A stretch of DNA of 64,000 nucleotides from JANLVI01 sp031363915 (GTDB lineage: Bacteria > Vulcanimicrobiota > Vulcanimicrobiia > Vulcanimicrobiales > Vulcanimicrobiaceae), in the NCBI GenBank assembly GCA_031363915.1, contig JANLVI010000012.1:1-64000 (forward strand), given 5' to 3'. Both the position numbers and the translations under genes were made by a program. The notes under the pieces were generated by a model that had not been told where the DNA came from, did no database searches, and worked only from the letters and a program-made list of their open reading frames with translations. Within the stretch, counting starts at the first letter, position 1. Every line of letters begins with the position of its first letter. This document shows, in pieces, positions 41,838 through 50,700 of this stretch.

Positions 41838-42458
41838 ATGCCGAATGTGAATGACGATCGGATTGCCGTCATCGACTATGGCGGCGGGAACATGGGCTCG
41901 CTGCGCTCCGCGCTGACGCGCCGCCAAGCGCAATTCTTCATCACCGACGATCCGGAGCAACTCGCGCACGCCCGCGCGGCGATCCTGCCCGGTGACGGGG
42001 CCTTCGGCGCGACGATGGCGGCACTGGCGGAGCGTGGACTCGACCGTGCGATCGGCGTTCACATCGGAGCGGGGAAACCGTTTCTTGGGATTTGTGTCGG
42101 CATGCAAGTGCTCTTTGCCGAGAGCGATGAGTACGGCGGCCATGCGGGTCTGAGCGTCTTTCCGGGCGTCGTGCGCCGCTTCGCCTGTGCCCCGCGCGTG
42201 CCGCACATGGGCTGGAACGATCTGCGCGTCGACGGCTCGCATCCGTTCGTCGAAGGTGTTGTAAACGGTGACTACGCGTATTTCTTGCACTCGTATCGCG
42301 TGGTTGAGACGGACGTAACCCTCGCTTCGTGCGAATACGGGGAGCGTTTCGCGGCGATCGTCGCGCGCGACAACGTGATGGGCACGCAATTTCACCCCGA
42401 GAAGAGCCAGCACACCGGTGCGATTTTGCTCGATAACTTCATTCGGATCGCGGCGTGA
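41838..42458 (+). CDS. hisH: Imidazole glycerol phosphate synthase glutaminase subunit HisH
   Basis: 206 residues. Class I glutamine amidotransferase: nucleophile Cys in FLGICVGMQVLF, and His-Glu in GTQFHPEKSQHTG. It opens IAVIDYGGGNMGSLRSAL, typical of HisH. It supplies ammonia to HisF, which is not in the window. hisA overlaps its stop by 4 bases (GTGA). Confidence 0.95.
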   Translation: MPNVNDDRIAVIDYGGGNMGSLRSALTRRQAQFFITDDPEQLAHARAAILPGDGAFGATMAALAERGLDRAIGVHIGAGKPFLGICVGMQVLFAESDEYGGHAGLSVFPGVVRRFACAPRVPHMGWNDLRVDGSHPFVEGVVNGDYAYFLHSYRVVETDVTLASCEYGERFAAIVARDNVMGTQFHPEKSQHTGAILLDNFIRIAA

Positions 42459-43189
42459 GTCGTGCCCTCACGATCGTCCCCGCGATCGACTTGCGCGGCG
42501 GCCGTTGCGTGCGTCTCGAACGCGGCGATCCGAATAAAGAGCGCAGCTACGGCGACGATCCAGTCGCCCGTGCCCGTGCATTTGTCGAAGCGGGTGCGTT
42601 GCGGCTGCACGTTGTCGATCTCGACGGTGCGTTCGGCACCGGTGAAAACCTCGAAGCGTTGCGCGCGATTTGCGCTGCAGTCGACGTGCCAGTGCAAACG
42701 GGCGGCGGTATTCGTCGTGCCGAGGACGTTCAAACCAAGATCGACGCAGGCGCGAGCGCCGTCATCGTGGGGACGTTGCTTGTCGAAGCACCCGAGGTCG
42801 TGCGCGAACTCGCCGCAACGTATCCCGGGCGAATCATCGCGGGCATCGACGCGCGCGGAGATCGCGTCGCGACGCGCGGCTGGCTTGCCGATGCCGAGCG
42901 GTCGCGGGATGAGCTCGTGTGCGAGGTAGCCGGGTGGGGAATCGACCGTGTCATCTATACGGAGATCGCACGCGACGGCATGGGTAGCGGCTACGATCTC
43001 GCTGCGCTCGCGCATGTTGCGGGACTCTCGCCGATGCACGTGACGGCGAGCGGCGGCGCAAAATCACTCGACGATCTGTGCGCGCTCGCCGAGCAGACGC
43101 CCGCGAACGTCGATCACGCCATCGTCGGCCGCGCGCTGTACGAAGGCACGATCGATCTGCGCGAAGCGCTCGCGGCGCTCGCGACTTAG
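42455..43189 (+). CDS. hisA: ProFAR isomerase HisA
   Basis: 244 residues from a GTG. A (beta/alpha)8 barrel with VPAIDLRGGRCVRLERGD at strand 1 (catalytic Asp), VQTGGGIRRAEDV, the Y-T-E-I-A-R-D-G-M segment containing the second catalytic Asp, and TASGGAKSLDDL at strands 7-8. It performs the Amadori isomerisation before HisF/HisH. Its stop overlaps the stop of convergent alr (TTAG). No hisF follows on this strand. Confidence 0.94.
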   Translation: MSRALTIVPAIDLRGGRCVRLERGDPNKERSYGDDPVARARAFVEAGALRLHVVDLDGAFGTGENLEALRAICAAVDVPVQTGGGIRRAEDVQTKIDAGASAVIVGTLLVEAPEVVRELAATYPGRIIAGIDARGDRVATRGWLADAERSRDELVCEVAGWGIDRVIYTEIARDGMGSGYDLAALAHVAGLSPMHVTASGGAKSLDDLCALAEQTPANVDHAIVGRALYEGTIDLREALAALAT

Positions 43190-44295
43190 TTCACGTACGT
43201 TCTCGGGAGATTCGCCGGTAGGCGCGCCGTCATCTCGTAGTTGATCGTATTCGACCACGTACCCCAATCATCGAGCGTGATCCGCGCGTCCCCGTCCGCT
43301 CCGACGAGCGTCACCGTCATGCCCGGGTGGGCGTTTGGTACATCAGTGACGTCGACCATCGTCATGTTCATGCACACGCGTCCGGCGATCGGACACTTCA
43401 CGCCGCCGATGAGAAAGAAGCCGCGGTTTGATGCGGCGCGCGGGATGCCCTCGGCGTACCCGATCGGTAAAACGCCGATGCGCGATGCACTATTCGCACG
43501 ATACGTGCGGCCGTAGCCGACGGACGTGCCCGGTTCGACATCGTGCACGAGTACGAGTTCGCTCTCCCAGCGCAGCGCGGGTTGCAAGATGAGGCCGCGT
43601 TCTTCCATAACGGTTTTTGTTTGCGCTGAGGGCCACAGGCCGTACATCGCGATCCCGGCGCGCACGCTCGAAAGACGCGTACGTGTGAAGAGCATGGCGG
43701 CGGCGGATGCGGCGATGTGGCGATCGACCTCGGGGCCGAGCAGACGCGTGACGCCGAGAAAGCGTTCGAGCTGCACGTCGGTGAAGGCGGCGTCGAGTTC
43801 TTCTGCGGCGGCCAAATGCGAGAACACGCCGGCCATCGTGATCGCAGCGCTGTCGTGATAGCGCTTGAGCATGGTCGGTGCATCGGCAATCGACATTCCA
43901 AGCCGGGTAACGCCGGTATCGATTTTAGCGTGGACGATTGCGGGATCGCCATGGGCGCGTGCGGCGCATTCGAGATCGGCAAGATACGTGCCCGCATCCC
44001 AGAGCGTTATTTCGATTGCGTTGGCGAGTGCTTCGTCCAGCCGCGCAGGTGGGATGGGGCCGAGAACGTGGATGCGCGCGCGTACCGAGGCCGCACGTAG
44101 CGCGAGCGCTTCATCGAGCTCGTACACGCACAAGCGATCGACGTCTTCGGCGAGCGTTCGTCCGACTTCAACGAGTCCGTGACCGTAGGCGTTCGACTTG
44201 ATCACCGCGGCAAGGCGCGCCGGCACGACGAGCATCCGCATGGCGGCTGCGTTCGCGCGGATCGCCGCGCGGTCGACGATCGCGCGAGCGAGCAT
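43186..44295 (-). CDS. alr: Alanine racemase
   Basis: 369 residues of the fold III PLP family. VIKSNAYGHG carries the PLP lysine near residue 33, and GYGRTYRANSASRIGVLPIGYAEG contains the second-domain catalytic Tyr region. HAKIDTGVTRLGM and GRVCMNMTMVDVT are also diagnostic. It provides D-alanine for Ddl and MurF encoded upstream in the window. The start lies directly after the stop of a membrane protein gene on the same strand. Confidence 0.94.
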   Translation of the reverse strand: MLARAIVDRAAIRANAAAMRMLVVPARLAAVIKSNAYGHGLVEVGRTLAEDVDRLCVYELDEALALRAASVRARIHVLGPIPPARLDEALANAIEITLWDAGTYLADLECAARAHGDPAIVHAKIDTGVTRLGMSIADAPTMLKRYHDSAAITMAGVFSHLAAAEELDAAFTDVQLERFLGVTRLLGPEVDRHIAASAAAMLFTRTRLSSVRAGIAMYGLWPSAQTKTVMEERGLILQPALRWESELVLVHDVEPGTSVGYGRTYRANSASRIGVLPIGYAEGIPRAASNRGFFLIGGVKCPIAGRVCMNMTMVDVTDVPNAHPGMTVTLVGADGDARITLDDWGTWSNTINYEMTARLPANLPRTYVN

Positions 44296-44769
44296 TTATC
44301 CGGCGCGCTTCGCGAGTCGCGCGACGATCGTCGCGACAGGGACGCCGAAAAAGAACGAACATCCCATCAGCGCGAGGACGGCGTTGTTGGGTCCCGGCTG
44401 AACGAACGCGTTGACCGCAACGAAGATCAACTGCATGAAGAAAAAGATGATGACGCCGAAGCCGATCCCCGAGGTGATCGGACGCGCGATGAGTTGGCGC
44501 TGCGACTGCGCGACGAACGCAAACCCGGTGCCCCACCCGATCGCTACGAGGAGCGTGACGAACGCGACGAGCGAGATGCTCCCCGTTTCGAGCGGCGTAC
44601 CAGGTCCGACGACGACGCGGGCCGCGTAGGAAAGGGTTAGCGTCGAGGCGCTGGCCGGTGCGAGTCCGTGGGCGATACCGACGATGAGTCCGTACAGCGA
44701 GAGGACGACGAGGCCGGCGATCCCGGCCAGAATTCCGGTGCCAAAAACGGTGCGATTGAGTGCGGTCAC
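44296..44769 (-). CDS. Hypothetical four-helix membrane protein
   Basis: 157 residues with four clear membrane segments (about 8-33, 67-88, 98-118, 128-148: GILAGIAGLVVLSLYGLIVG, LVAFVTLLVAIGWGTGF, ITSGIGFGVIIFFFMQLIFV, VLALMGCSFFFGVPVATIV). Segment 3 has a Phe run that is unusual. The stop is adjacent to the alr start, so they are co-transcribed. No family is assigned. Confidence 0.65.
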   Translation of the reverse strand: MTALNRTVFGTGILAGIAGLVVLSLYGLIVGIAHGLAPASASTLTLSYAARVVVGPGTPLETGSISLVAFVTLLVAIGWGTGFAFVAQSQRQLIARPITSGIGFGVIIFFFMQLIFVAVNAFVQPGPNNAVLALMGCSFFFGVPVATIVARLAKRAG

Positions 44770-44801
44770 GATGCATACTCGTTCTCAAGGCGACGAGTCT
44801 A

Positions 44802-44930
44802 TTACTCCACGCGTACCACGGCCGCGCCGCCGCTTCCGGTATCCTCGCCGTTGAGAAGAAACACCGTTGGAATCGCGAGGATGAAGAAAATTCCGCAGAA
44901 TCGGAAGAGGTCGTTGTACGTTTTACCGCC
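44802..44930 (-). pseudogene. C-terminal remnant of an MFS (DHA2/EmrB-like) transporter
   Basis: The minus-strand frame ends with TYNDLFRFCGIFFILAIPTV and a few more hydrophobic residues, then a short Gly/Glu-rich tail. This resembles the last helix and tail of 14-TM DHA2 drug exporters (usually A-x-x-D-x-F/L-x-x-...-F-L-L-A-L-P). Nothing upstream in this frame continues the protein, so only the last 40 or so codons remain. I infer a decayed or truncated transporter gene; recognition is by eye. Confidence 0.4.
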
Positions 44931-45161
44931 GTGCCGACCATCGAATTCACCGCGGGATTTGCAAGCGTGCGGGCTGCAGCTGCGTCGGCATGTTTGGCGC
45001 GCGCGAAAATCGAAGTGGATAGCGTGCGCCTGCAAGAGGATAGGTGGTTGTCGATCGATTCGCCGGTCGGGCGGTTAGCGCTCGATGATACGCCGCTCGA
45101 TTCCGGTAACCGCGACCTTATAGTCCGTGCGGCCGAGCGCACGATCTTCGGCGATGGCTGA
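44931..45161 (+). CDS. Possible small hypothetical protein upstream of the monooxygenase
   Basis: A frame from GTG 44931 encodes 76 residues (VPTIEFTAGFASVRAAAASA, then KIEVDSVRLQEDRWLSIDSP and LIVRAAERTIFGDG) and ends inside the first codons of the FAD monooxygenase gene. The composition is protein-like and the end overlap would allow translational coupling, but no family is recognised and no good ribosome-binding site is seen. Confidence 0.3.
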   Translation: MPTIEFTAGFASVRAAAASACLARAKIEVDSVRLQEDRWLSIDSPVGRLALDDTPLDSGNRDLIVRAAERTIFGDG

Positions 45162-46677
45162 CTCCGCGCGCGTGCCCGTGCTCATCGTCGGCGCTGGTCC
45201 GACGGGACTCGTGCTCGCGCTCTGGCTGACGAAAGCCGGCGTGCCCGTGCGCATCGTCGATAAAAATTTAACGCCCGCGATGCAGTCGCGCGCGCTTGCG
45301 ATCGCCGCGCGAACGCTCGAGTACTACGACCAACTCGGGATCGCAGCGCGCGTCATTGCTGCGGGCGTTGCGTTTCGCGGGGCAAACGTGTGGAGTCCGC
45401 AGGGTCGTGCGGCGCACGTCTCCTTTAGCGATATCGGCGGTGGTATCAGCCGCTATCCCTTCGCACTCGTCTATCCGCAAGACGAACACGAACGGCTGCT
45501 CGTCGATGAATTGGAACTCGCGGGCACGCTCGTCGAGCGTCCGGTCGAATGCATCGGGCTCGATCAGCGGCCCGGCGGCGTGGACGTAACGCTCCGCAAC
45601 GCAGACGGCACGCTCGAATGCGTCGATGCCGCCTATGTTGCGGCGTGCGACGGTGCGCACTCGCCGATCCGCACGGCACTCGGCATCGGCTTCGAAGGCG
45701 GCACGTACGAGCGGCTTTTTTACGTCGCCGACATTGCAGGGTCAGGCGGCGCGATCAACGGTGAAGTCAACGTCGGCGTCGGTCACAACGACTTCATTGC
45801 CGCATTCCCGTTGAAAGAAACAGGCCGTGCGCGTCTCGTCGGAACGGTCGCTCCCGCATCGACACTCGGCCACGAACCGACGTGGGAAGACGTCGATCAC
45901 ACGACGCTCGACTTGCTCGACGTGCGGGTCGAAGGCGTCGCCTGGTTTGCGACCTATCGCGTCCACCACCGCGTCGCAGCGGAGTTTCGCGACCGACGCG
46001 TCTTCTTGCTCGGCGATGCGGCGCACGTGCACAGTCCGCTTGGCGGGCAAGGAATGAATACGGGCATCGCCGATGCGGTCGACCTCGGCTGGCGTCTTGC
46101 CGACGTGATTCACGAACGCGCGCACGAACGCGTCCTCGCAAGCTACGAGACCGAACGCATTGCCTTCGCCCGTCGACTCGTGGCGACGACGGACCGTGCG
46201 TTCGCGGTTATCGCAAGCCCCGAGGACGGTGCGCGTACGGCGCGGGCGCTGCTGCCTCGTCTAGCGGCGTTCGCCTCGCGGTTTCGGCCGATCCGGCGGC
46301 AGTTGTTTCGCGCGATCTCGCAGACCGCGGTCAACTATCGGATGAGTGCCATCAGCGTGGGCGAGTTCCTCAGCGTTCACGGCGGCGACCGCCTCCCATG
46401 GGTCGCCCCGGGCGATCTCGATGTCCCCGGCGACAACTACGCGCCGCTCGCCGAGCGCCGTTGGCATCTCCAAGCTTTTGCCCCGGTCACCCCGGACGTG
46501 CGCGCGTTTTGCGACGGCCACGGAGTCCCCGTACACGAATTCCGCCTGCGTCCGGGCGCCCGAACGCCGCTCTCGTCCGGGGCAATCTACCTCGTGCGGC
46601 CGGATGGCTACCTGGGCTTAGTCGCCGAGCGCAACGCAGTCGATCGCCTCGAAGAATACTGGCGCCCGCTCACGTGA
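45154..46677 (+). CDS. FAD-dependent aromatic-type monooxygenase
   Basis: 507 residues from ATG 45154. Flavin monooxygenase of the PheA/TfdB/UbiH type (PF01494): PVLIVGAGPTGLVLALWL is the N-terminal FAD GxGxxG motif, YVAACDGAHSPIRTALG the D-G motif, and RRVFLLGDAAHVHSPLGGQGMNTGIADA the GD motif. A thioredoxin-like C-terminal region (about 400-507) completes the phenol-hydroxylase layout. The substrate cannot be told. It may belong to secondary metabolism or to a quinone/aromatic pathway. Confidence 0.85.
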   Translation: MADSARVPVLIVGAGPTGLVLALWLTKAGVPVRIVDKNLTPAMQSRALAIAARTLEYYDQLGIAARVIAAGVAFRGANVWSPQGRAAHVSFSDIGGGISRYPFALVYPQDEHERLLVDELELAGTLVERPVECIGLDQRPGGVDVTLRNADGTLECVDAAYVAACDGAHSPIRTALGIGFEGGTYERLFYVADIAGSGGAINGEVNVGVGHNDFIAAFPLKETGRARLVGTVAPASTLGHEPTWEDVDHTTLDLLDVRVEGVAWFATYRVHHRVAAEFRDRRVFLLGDAAHVHSPLGGQGMNTGIADAVDLGWRLADVIHERAHERVLASYETERIAFARRLVATTDRAFAVIASPEDGARTARALLPRLAAFASRFRPIRRQLFRAISQTAVNYRMSAISVGEFLSVHGGDRLPWVAPGDLDVPGDNYAPLAERRWHLQAFAPVTPDVRAFCDGHGVPVHEFRLRPGARTPLSSGAIYLVRPDGYLGLVAERNAVDRLEEYWRPLT

Positions 46678-46706
46678 GACGGAGCCGCCGAGGGCTGGAC
46701 TCCCCC

Positions 46707-46735
46707 TTGCACTCCTCACCGGAGTCTGCTAATCT
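46707..46735 (+). promoter_or_regulatory. Promoter of groES-groEL
   Basis: TTGCAC (46707-46712) and TAATCT (46730-46735), 17 bases apart, with TG one base before the -10 (extended -10). The start of transcription would be near 46742, directly before the CIRCE-like element. Confidence 0.6.
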
Positions 46736-46743
46736 TGTGGGTG

Positions 46744-46770
46744 CTGGCAGTCATCTGCCACGAGTGCCAG
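46744..46770 (+). promoter_or_regulatory. CIRCE-like HrcA operator before groES
   Basis: CTGGCAGTC, 9 bases, GAGTGCCAG: the CIRCE layout (TTAGCACTC-N9-GAGTGCTAA) with one mismatch between the arms and G-C replacing A-T near the ends. It sits at the predicted transcription start, 27 bases before the GTG of groES. A matching site precedes hsp20. Confidence 0.75.
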
Positions 46771-46797
46771 ATTTATCTAATTTGAGGAGTTAACGAA

Positions 46798-47106
46798 GTG
46801 AATTTGAAGCCACTGGGCGATCGCGTGGTCGTCGAGCACGTGGAACAGGCAGAGAAAACCGCCGGCGGCGTGTTTCTCCCCGACACGGCCAAAGAAAAGC
46901 CGCAGGAAGGCCGCGTTCTCGCCGTCGGCTCGGGTCGCACCCTCGACAATGGCACGAAGCTCGCCATGGACGTTAAGGTCGGCGACAAGATCATCTACTC
47001 GAAGTACTCGGGTAGCGAAGTGAAGATCGACGGCAAAGAAGTTCTGATCATTTCAGAAAAAGACGTGCTCGCGATCATGAGCGAAGAACTCGCAGGAGTG
47101 AAGTAA
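46798..47106 (+). CDS. groES: Co-chaperonin GroES
   Basis: 102 residues from a GTG preceded by TGAGGAG. LKPLGDRVVVEHVEQAEKTAGGVFLPDTAKEKPQ includes the mobile loop that docks on GroEL. VGDKIIYSKYSGSEVKIDGKE and the C-terminal dome segment are standard. It is transcribed with groEL 6 bases downstream and probably controlled by HrcA through the CIRCE-like site. Confidence 0.96.
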   Translation: MNLKPLGDRVVVEHVEQAEKTAGGVFLPDTAKEKPQEGRVLAVGSGRTLDNGTKLAMDVKVGDKIIYSKYSGSEVKIDGKEVLIISEKDVLAIMSEELAGVK

Positions 47107-47112
47107 ACAACA

Positions 47113-48760
47113 ATGGCTGCTAAAGAACTCATTTTCGATGAGAACGCACGTCGCGCACTCGAGCGCGGAGCGAACATCCTTGCCGACGCCGTGAAGGTCA
47201 CGCTCGGTCCGAAGGGTCGCAACGTCGTTCTCGACAAAAAATTCGGCTCGCCGACCATCACCAACGACGGCGTGACGATCGCAAAAGAAATCGAACTTCC
47301 CAATCCCTTCGAAAACATGGGCGCTCAGCTCGTCAAGGAAGTTGCTTCCAAGACGAACGACATCGCCGGTGACGGCACGACCACCGCAACGGTGCTCGCG
47401 CAAGCGATCATCCGCGAAGGTCTGCGCAACGTGACCGCCGGTTCGAACCCGCTGCTGATCAAGCGCGGGATCGAAAAGGCCGTCGAAATTGCGGTCGAAG
47501 AGATGAAAGAAAATGGTCGTCATCGTGGATACGACCGAGAAGATCGCGCAAGTCGCGTCGATCTCCGCAAACGATAAAGAAATCGGCGGATTGATCTCCG
47601 AGGCGATGCAGGCGGTCGGCAAAGACGGCGTCATCACCGTTGAAGAATCCAAGTCGATGAAGACCGACGTCGAGACCAAAGACGGCATGCTCTTCGATAA
47701 GGGCTACATCTCGCCGTACATGGTTTCCGACAGCGAACGGATGGAAGCCGTCATGACGGATCCGTACATCCTCGTAACGGAACGCAAGATCTCGGCGATC
47801 GCCGACATTCTGCCGCTTCTCGAGAAGATCGTTCAAGTCCAGAAGCCGCTGCTCATCATTGCCGAAGACGTCGAAGGCGAAGCCCTCGCGACGCTCGTCG
47901 TCAACAAGCTGCGCGGAACGTTCACGACCGTCGCCGTCAAGGCGCCGGGCTTCGGCGACCGCCGCAAAGAAATGCTCAAGGACATCGCGACCCTCACCGG
48001 CGCGACCGTCGTGAGCGAAGAGCTCGGCCTCAAGCTCGACAAAGTGACGCCGGATCTGCTCGGCCAAGCCAAGACCGTCAAAGTTACCAAGGAAGAGACG
48101 ACCATCGTCGACGGCCGTGGTAAGCCGGACGCGATCAAGGGCCGCATCGAGATGATCAAGCGCCAGATCGAAGAAACCGATTCCGACTTCGACCGCGAGA
48201 AGCTGCAAGAACGTCTTGCCAAGCTCTCGGGCGGCGTTGCCGTCATTCAGGTTGGCGCGGCCACCGAAACCGAACTCAAAGAGAAGAAGCACCGCATCGA
48301 AGACGCCCTCTCGGCGACGCGCGCTGCCGTGCAAGAAGGCATGATCCCCGGCGGCGGAAGCTCGCTGGTCCACGCGATCAAGGCCCTCGAAAAACTCGAC
48401 CACAAGGGCACGGCCGACGAAAAGATCGGCTTCGACATCATCCGTCGCGCTCTCGAAGAACCGCTCCGCCAGATCGCGGAAAACGCGGGCTTCGAAGGCT
48501 CGGTTGAAGTCAACCGCGTCAAGCTTGCAAAGCTTGGCGAAGGCTTCGATGCCATGAGCGGCAACCTCGTCGACATGGTCAAAGCCGGCATCGTCGAGCC
48601 GTTCAAAGTCACGCGCTCGGCCCTGCAAAACGCAGCGTCGATCGGTGCACTCGTGCTCACGACCGAAACCCTCATCGCTGACAAACCCGAGCCGAAAAAA
48701 GACAACGGCATGGGCGGCGGCGGCATGGGCGGCATGGGCGGCGGCTACGACATGATGTAA
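47113..48760 (+). CDS. groEL: Chaperonin GroEL, with a one-base frameshift near codon 133
   Basis: Two frames together make a full-length GroEL. 47113-47512 gives MAAKELIFDENARRALERGA through EIAVEEMKE. The reading then shifts by one base and continues from 47513 as MVVIVDTTEKIAQVASISAN to the Gly/Met-rich C-terminal tail (GGMGGMGGGYDMM). The shift lies in the run of four A at 47510-47513. Removing one A gives ...EEMKE-MVVIVDTTEK..., an uninterrupted 548-residue protein. ATP-site motifs (GDGTTTATVLAQ) and the late AALVHA-like segment are intact. A sequencing indel is the likeliest cause; a true mutation would be lethal if this is the only copy. Confidence 0.93.
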
Positions 48761-48781
48761 TTCGCGCAAGCGAATGAATCG

Positions 48782-48818
48782 AAAAAACGACCTCGGCAGT
48801 GATGCCGGGGTCGTTTTT
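48782..48818. terminator. Strong terminator after groEL, usable from both strands
   Basis: ACGACC-T-CGGCA, a gtga tetraloop, TGCCG-G-GGTCGT: a 12-bp stem with A6 before and T5 after it. It lies about 20 bases after the groEL stop and 3 bases before the stop of the convergent gene, so it can serve both. Confidence 0.9.
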
Positions 48819-48821
48819 CAA

Positions 48822-49499
48822 TTAGAGCGGAAACGGATCTCCGCGTCGCTGCCGCACGCAATCGAGGCCGGGCAAACCTGCGTAGTCAATCTTCCGCGTC
48901 TTTTCAAACGAATACGAACCATCGGCGAGGCGTTGAAGTCCAGGGTCGAGGACGAGCGTTGTCGGGTGCGACCAGCAAATGCCCCAGCGGACTTTCACCG
49001 TATCGTAGAGTTTCCGTTCGATCGCAAATCCGACCGACTCTTCGAACGTTCCGCCTGGCGGGAGATCGAGCGTCTTATCCGTCCCAAAGGAATGCCATTC
49101 GTTGACGAATGCCGAGACCAAGTGCTCGGGCTCGGGCACCAGGGCATCGCCGGACTCGATGATGCCGCTCACAGGGCGGTTGAAATAGGGGGCGGCCTTC
49201 GAGCCGTACCGCTCACCGTACGAATTAATGTACAGGCCGGCAAACGATGCGGTCGACTCACGGTCATTTTTGATGTGCATCCGGACTTTGACGAAGAGCC
49301 GGCCGTCGCTGAGCGGATGATCCTCAACGAACATCGTTACCTGAAAGTGCGGCGGAACGGTCTCCGGTTTGATCCGTTCCTGATAGATGAAAATGTACAC
49401 GGCCCACGACGCGGCAATGATGAATGCCGCAATCTCGATGACGTGACGCCAGTGTTCGACGCGCGAAGGATGATTGTGAAGATGAACGTCGCGACCCAC
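48822..49499 (-). CDS. Hypothetical membrane-anchored protein, 225 aa
   Basis: From GTG 49499. A short basic N-terminus is followed by one membrane helix (IEIAAFIIAASWAVYIFIYQ, about 22-42) and a beta-rich extracytoplasmic domain (FQVTMFVEDHPLSDGRLFVKVRMHIKND, ESVGFAIERKLYDTVKVRWGI). Topology suggests a periplasmic domain tethered to the inner membrane. No family recognised. It shares the terminator with groEL. Confidence 0.65.
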   Translation of the reverse strand: MGRDVHLHNHPSRVEHWRHVIEIAAFIIAASWAVYIFIYQERIKPETVPPHFQVTMFVEDHPLSDGRLFVKVRMHIKNDRESTASFAGLYINSYGERYGSKAAPYFNRPVSGIIESGDALVPEPEHLVSAFVNEWHSFGTDKTLDLPPGGTFEESVGFAIERKLYDTVKVRWGICWSHPTTLVLDPGLQRLADGSYSFEKTRKIDYAGLPGLDCVRQRRGDPFPL

Positions 49500-49685
49500 A
49501 CGCTCGTCTTGCTAGGGAGTGCGGCGCGCACCTTCAGCGTGCTTCCCTCCAAACACGATACTGGCGCGGCCCGTCAAGGATCGCGAGAACGAAGCCGTAG
49601 CATCGGCTGGCTAGGGCTCGCCAAGCGTGGAAGCGAGCGATTTGTGGGTAGAGGTTGGTATTCGCATTCTTTTGGAGTACCGTTC

Positions 49686-50033
49686 ATGAGTTTCGCCCGT
49701 ATTTTCTCGGCGGTCGCCCTTGTCGGCGCCGTCGCCATCGTAAGCCAACCGGCATTGGCCATGAAAACCTCGATTTTCGAGGGCATCACTCGCCACGTGT
49801 CCTCGAACAACATTAAGGTCGAGAACCCGAAGACCCATCAGACTCTCAGCTTCGAAATTGTGCCGAAGTTCGATCAAGTGTTCTCGTACAACGGCAAAGA
49901 AACGTACCAAATGAAGGCGATCAAAGCCGGTCAATACGTTAAAGTGTACTTCGATCAGAAGTTCCTCGGCGTGCGTCACGCTGATCGCATTCTCGTCATG
50001 ACCAGCCGCGATATGGTTACCCGCAAAGAGTAG
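49686..50033 (+). CDS. Small exported protein, 115 aa
   Basis: ATG 49686 with TTTTGGAG upstream. A Sec signal peptide (FARIFSAVALVGAVAIVSQPALA) leaves a mature protein of about 90 residues with an OB-like beta pattern (KVENPKTHQTLSFEIVPKF, KAIKAGQYVKVYFDQKFLG). No named family. The stop shares a base with the start frame of the PEBP gene. The longer open frame back to 48774 is antisense to the neighbour and is not coding. The 186 bases before it hold divergent promoter space only. Confidence 0.7.
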   Translation: MSFARIFSAVALVGAVAIVSQPALAMKTSIFEGITRHVSSNNIKVENPKTHQTLSFEIVPKFDQVFSYNGKETYQMKAIKAGQYVKVYFDQKFLGVRHADRILVMTSRDMVTRKE

Positions 50034-50623
50034 TGGCGAACGCGGCGACGAAAGCCGCGCGCATGCGTAAGATTTTCGTCGCCGTTCTCTTCTCGCTAGC
50101 GCTTTCGGTGCAAGCCGCCGTGGCCGCCGATCGCTTCAACGTAGTCTCGCCTGCGTTCAAAGACGGCGATCTCGTCACGCAGACATCCTACCTCGGCAAT
50201 CGTGTTTCGGGCGATGGCTCGCAATGCGGTGGTACCGACGTTTCACCGCCGCTTGCATGGTCGAACGCACCGGCTGGAACACTCAGCTTCGCGTTGACGA
50301 TCGTCGATATCGACGGCGGGATGGGGCAAGGCTCGACCCACTGGGTGACCTACAACATTCCGCCGACGCAGATGGCGATGAACGAGAACGCCTGGCGTGC
50401 GCCATCGTTTCCGTTCGCGCAAGGGAAGCTCGCAAGTGGCTTTACCGGCTATCGCGGTTTTTGCCCGCCGAAGACCGATGTCGCGCACCATTACGTGATG
50501 ATGGTGTATGCGCTCGATCTTCCGCCGACGCTTGCGGCTGACATGACGCGCAGCGATCTGCTCGCCGCGATCAACAGGCATTCACTCGGCGTCGCATCGA
50601 TGGTCGCGCGCGTCGCGCGCTGA
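50033..50623 (+). CDS. Exported YbhB/YbcL-type PEBP-family protein
   Basis: Bacterial phosphatidylethanolamine-binding-protein fold. The body has GDGSQCGGTDVSPPLAWSNAPAGTLSFALTIVDID (the DPD-like anion-binding site) and THWVTYNIPP, then GFCPPKTDVAHHYVMMVYALD with the G-x-C/R-P-P element. ATG 50063 gives a clean signal peptide (RKIFVAVLFSLALSVQAAVA); GTG 50033 is the earlier alternative. Function is generally unknown (ligand binding or kinase inhibitor-like). Confidence 0.85.
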   Translation: MANAATKAARMRKIFVAVLFSLALSVQAAVAADRFNVVSPAFKDGDLVTQTSYLGNRVSGDGSQCGGTDVSPPLAWSNAPAGTLSFALTIVDIDGGMGQGSTHWVTYNIPPTQMAMNENAWRAPSFPFAQGKLASGFTGYRGFCPPKTDVAHHYVMMVYALDLPPTLAADMTRSDLLAAINRHSLGVASMVARVAR

Positions 50624-50700
50624 CGCCGTTAGCTTAACGTCATGTTAACGCAATGTTACGACTCACAACGAATTGTGGATGATGTGGATGGATTTTTTCA

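Noticed and set aside
47513..48760. A separate, N-terminally truncated second groEL gene starting at ATG 47513
   Set aside because: The preceding frame supplies exactly the missing N-terminal 133 residues and one A fewer joins them, so this is one gene with a frameshift.
47459..48769. 436-residue open frame antisense to groEL (similar long antisense frames oppose rpsA, lon, murB and hisB)
   Set aside because: The opposing strands encode strongly conserved proteins. Biased codon use of GC-rich genes leaves the antisense frame open; the translations are Asp/Glu/Val- or Arg-rich with no domain.
50640..50700. Short TTAACG-type repeats and a T-run between the PEBP and DUF4126 genes
   Set aside because: No stem of useful length precedes the T-run, and the repeats are too few and irregular for an operator or CRISPR.
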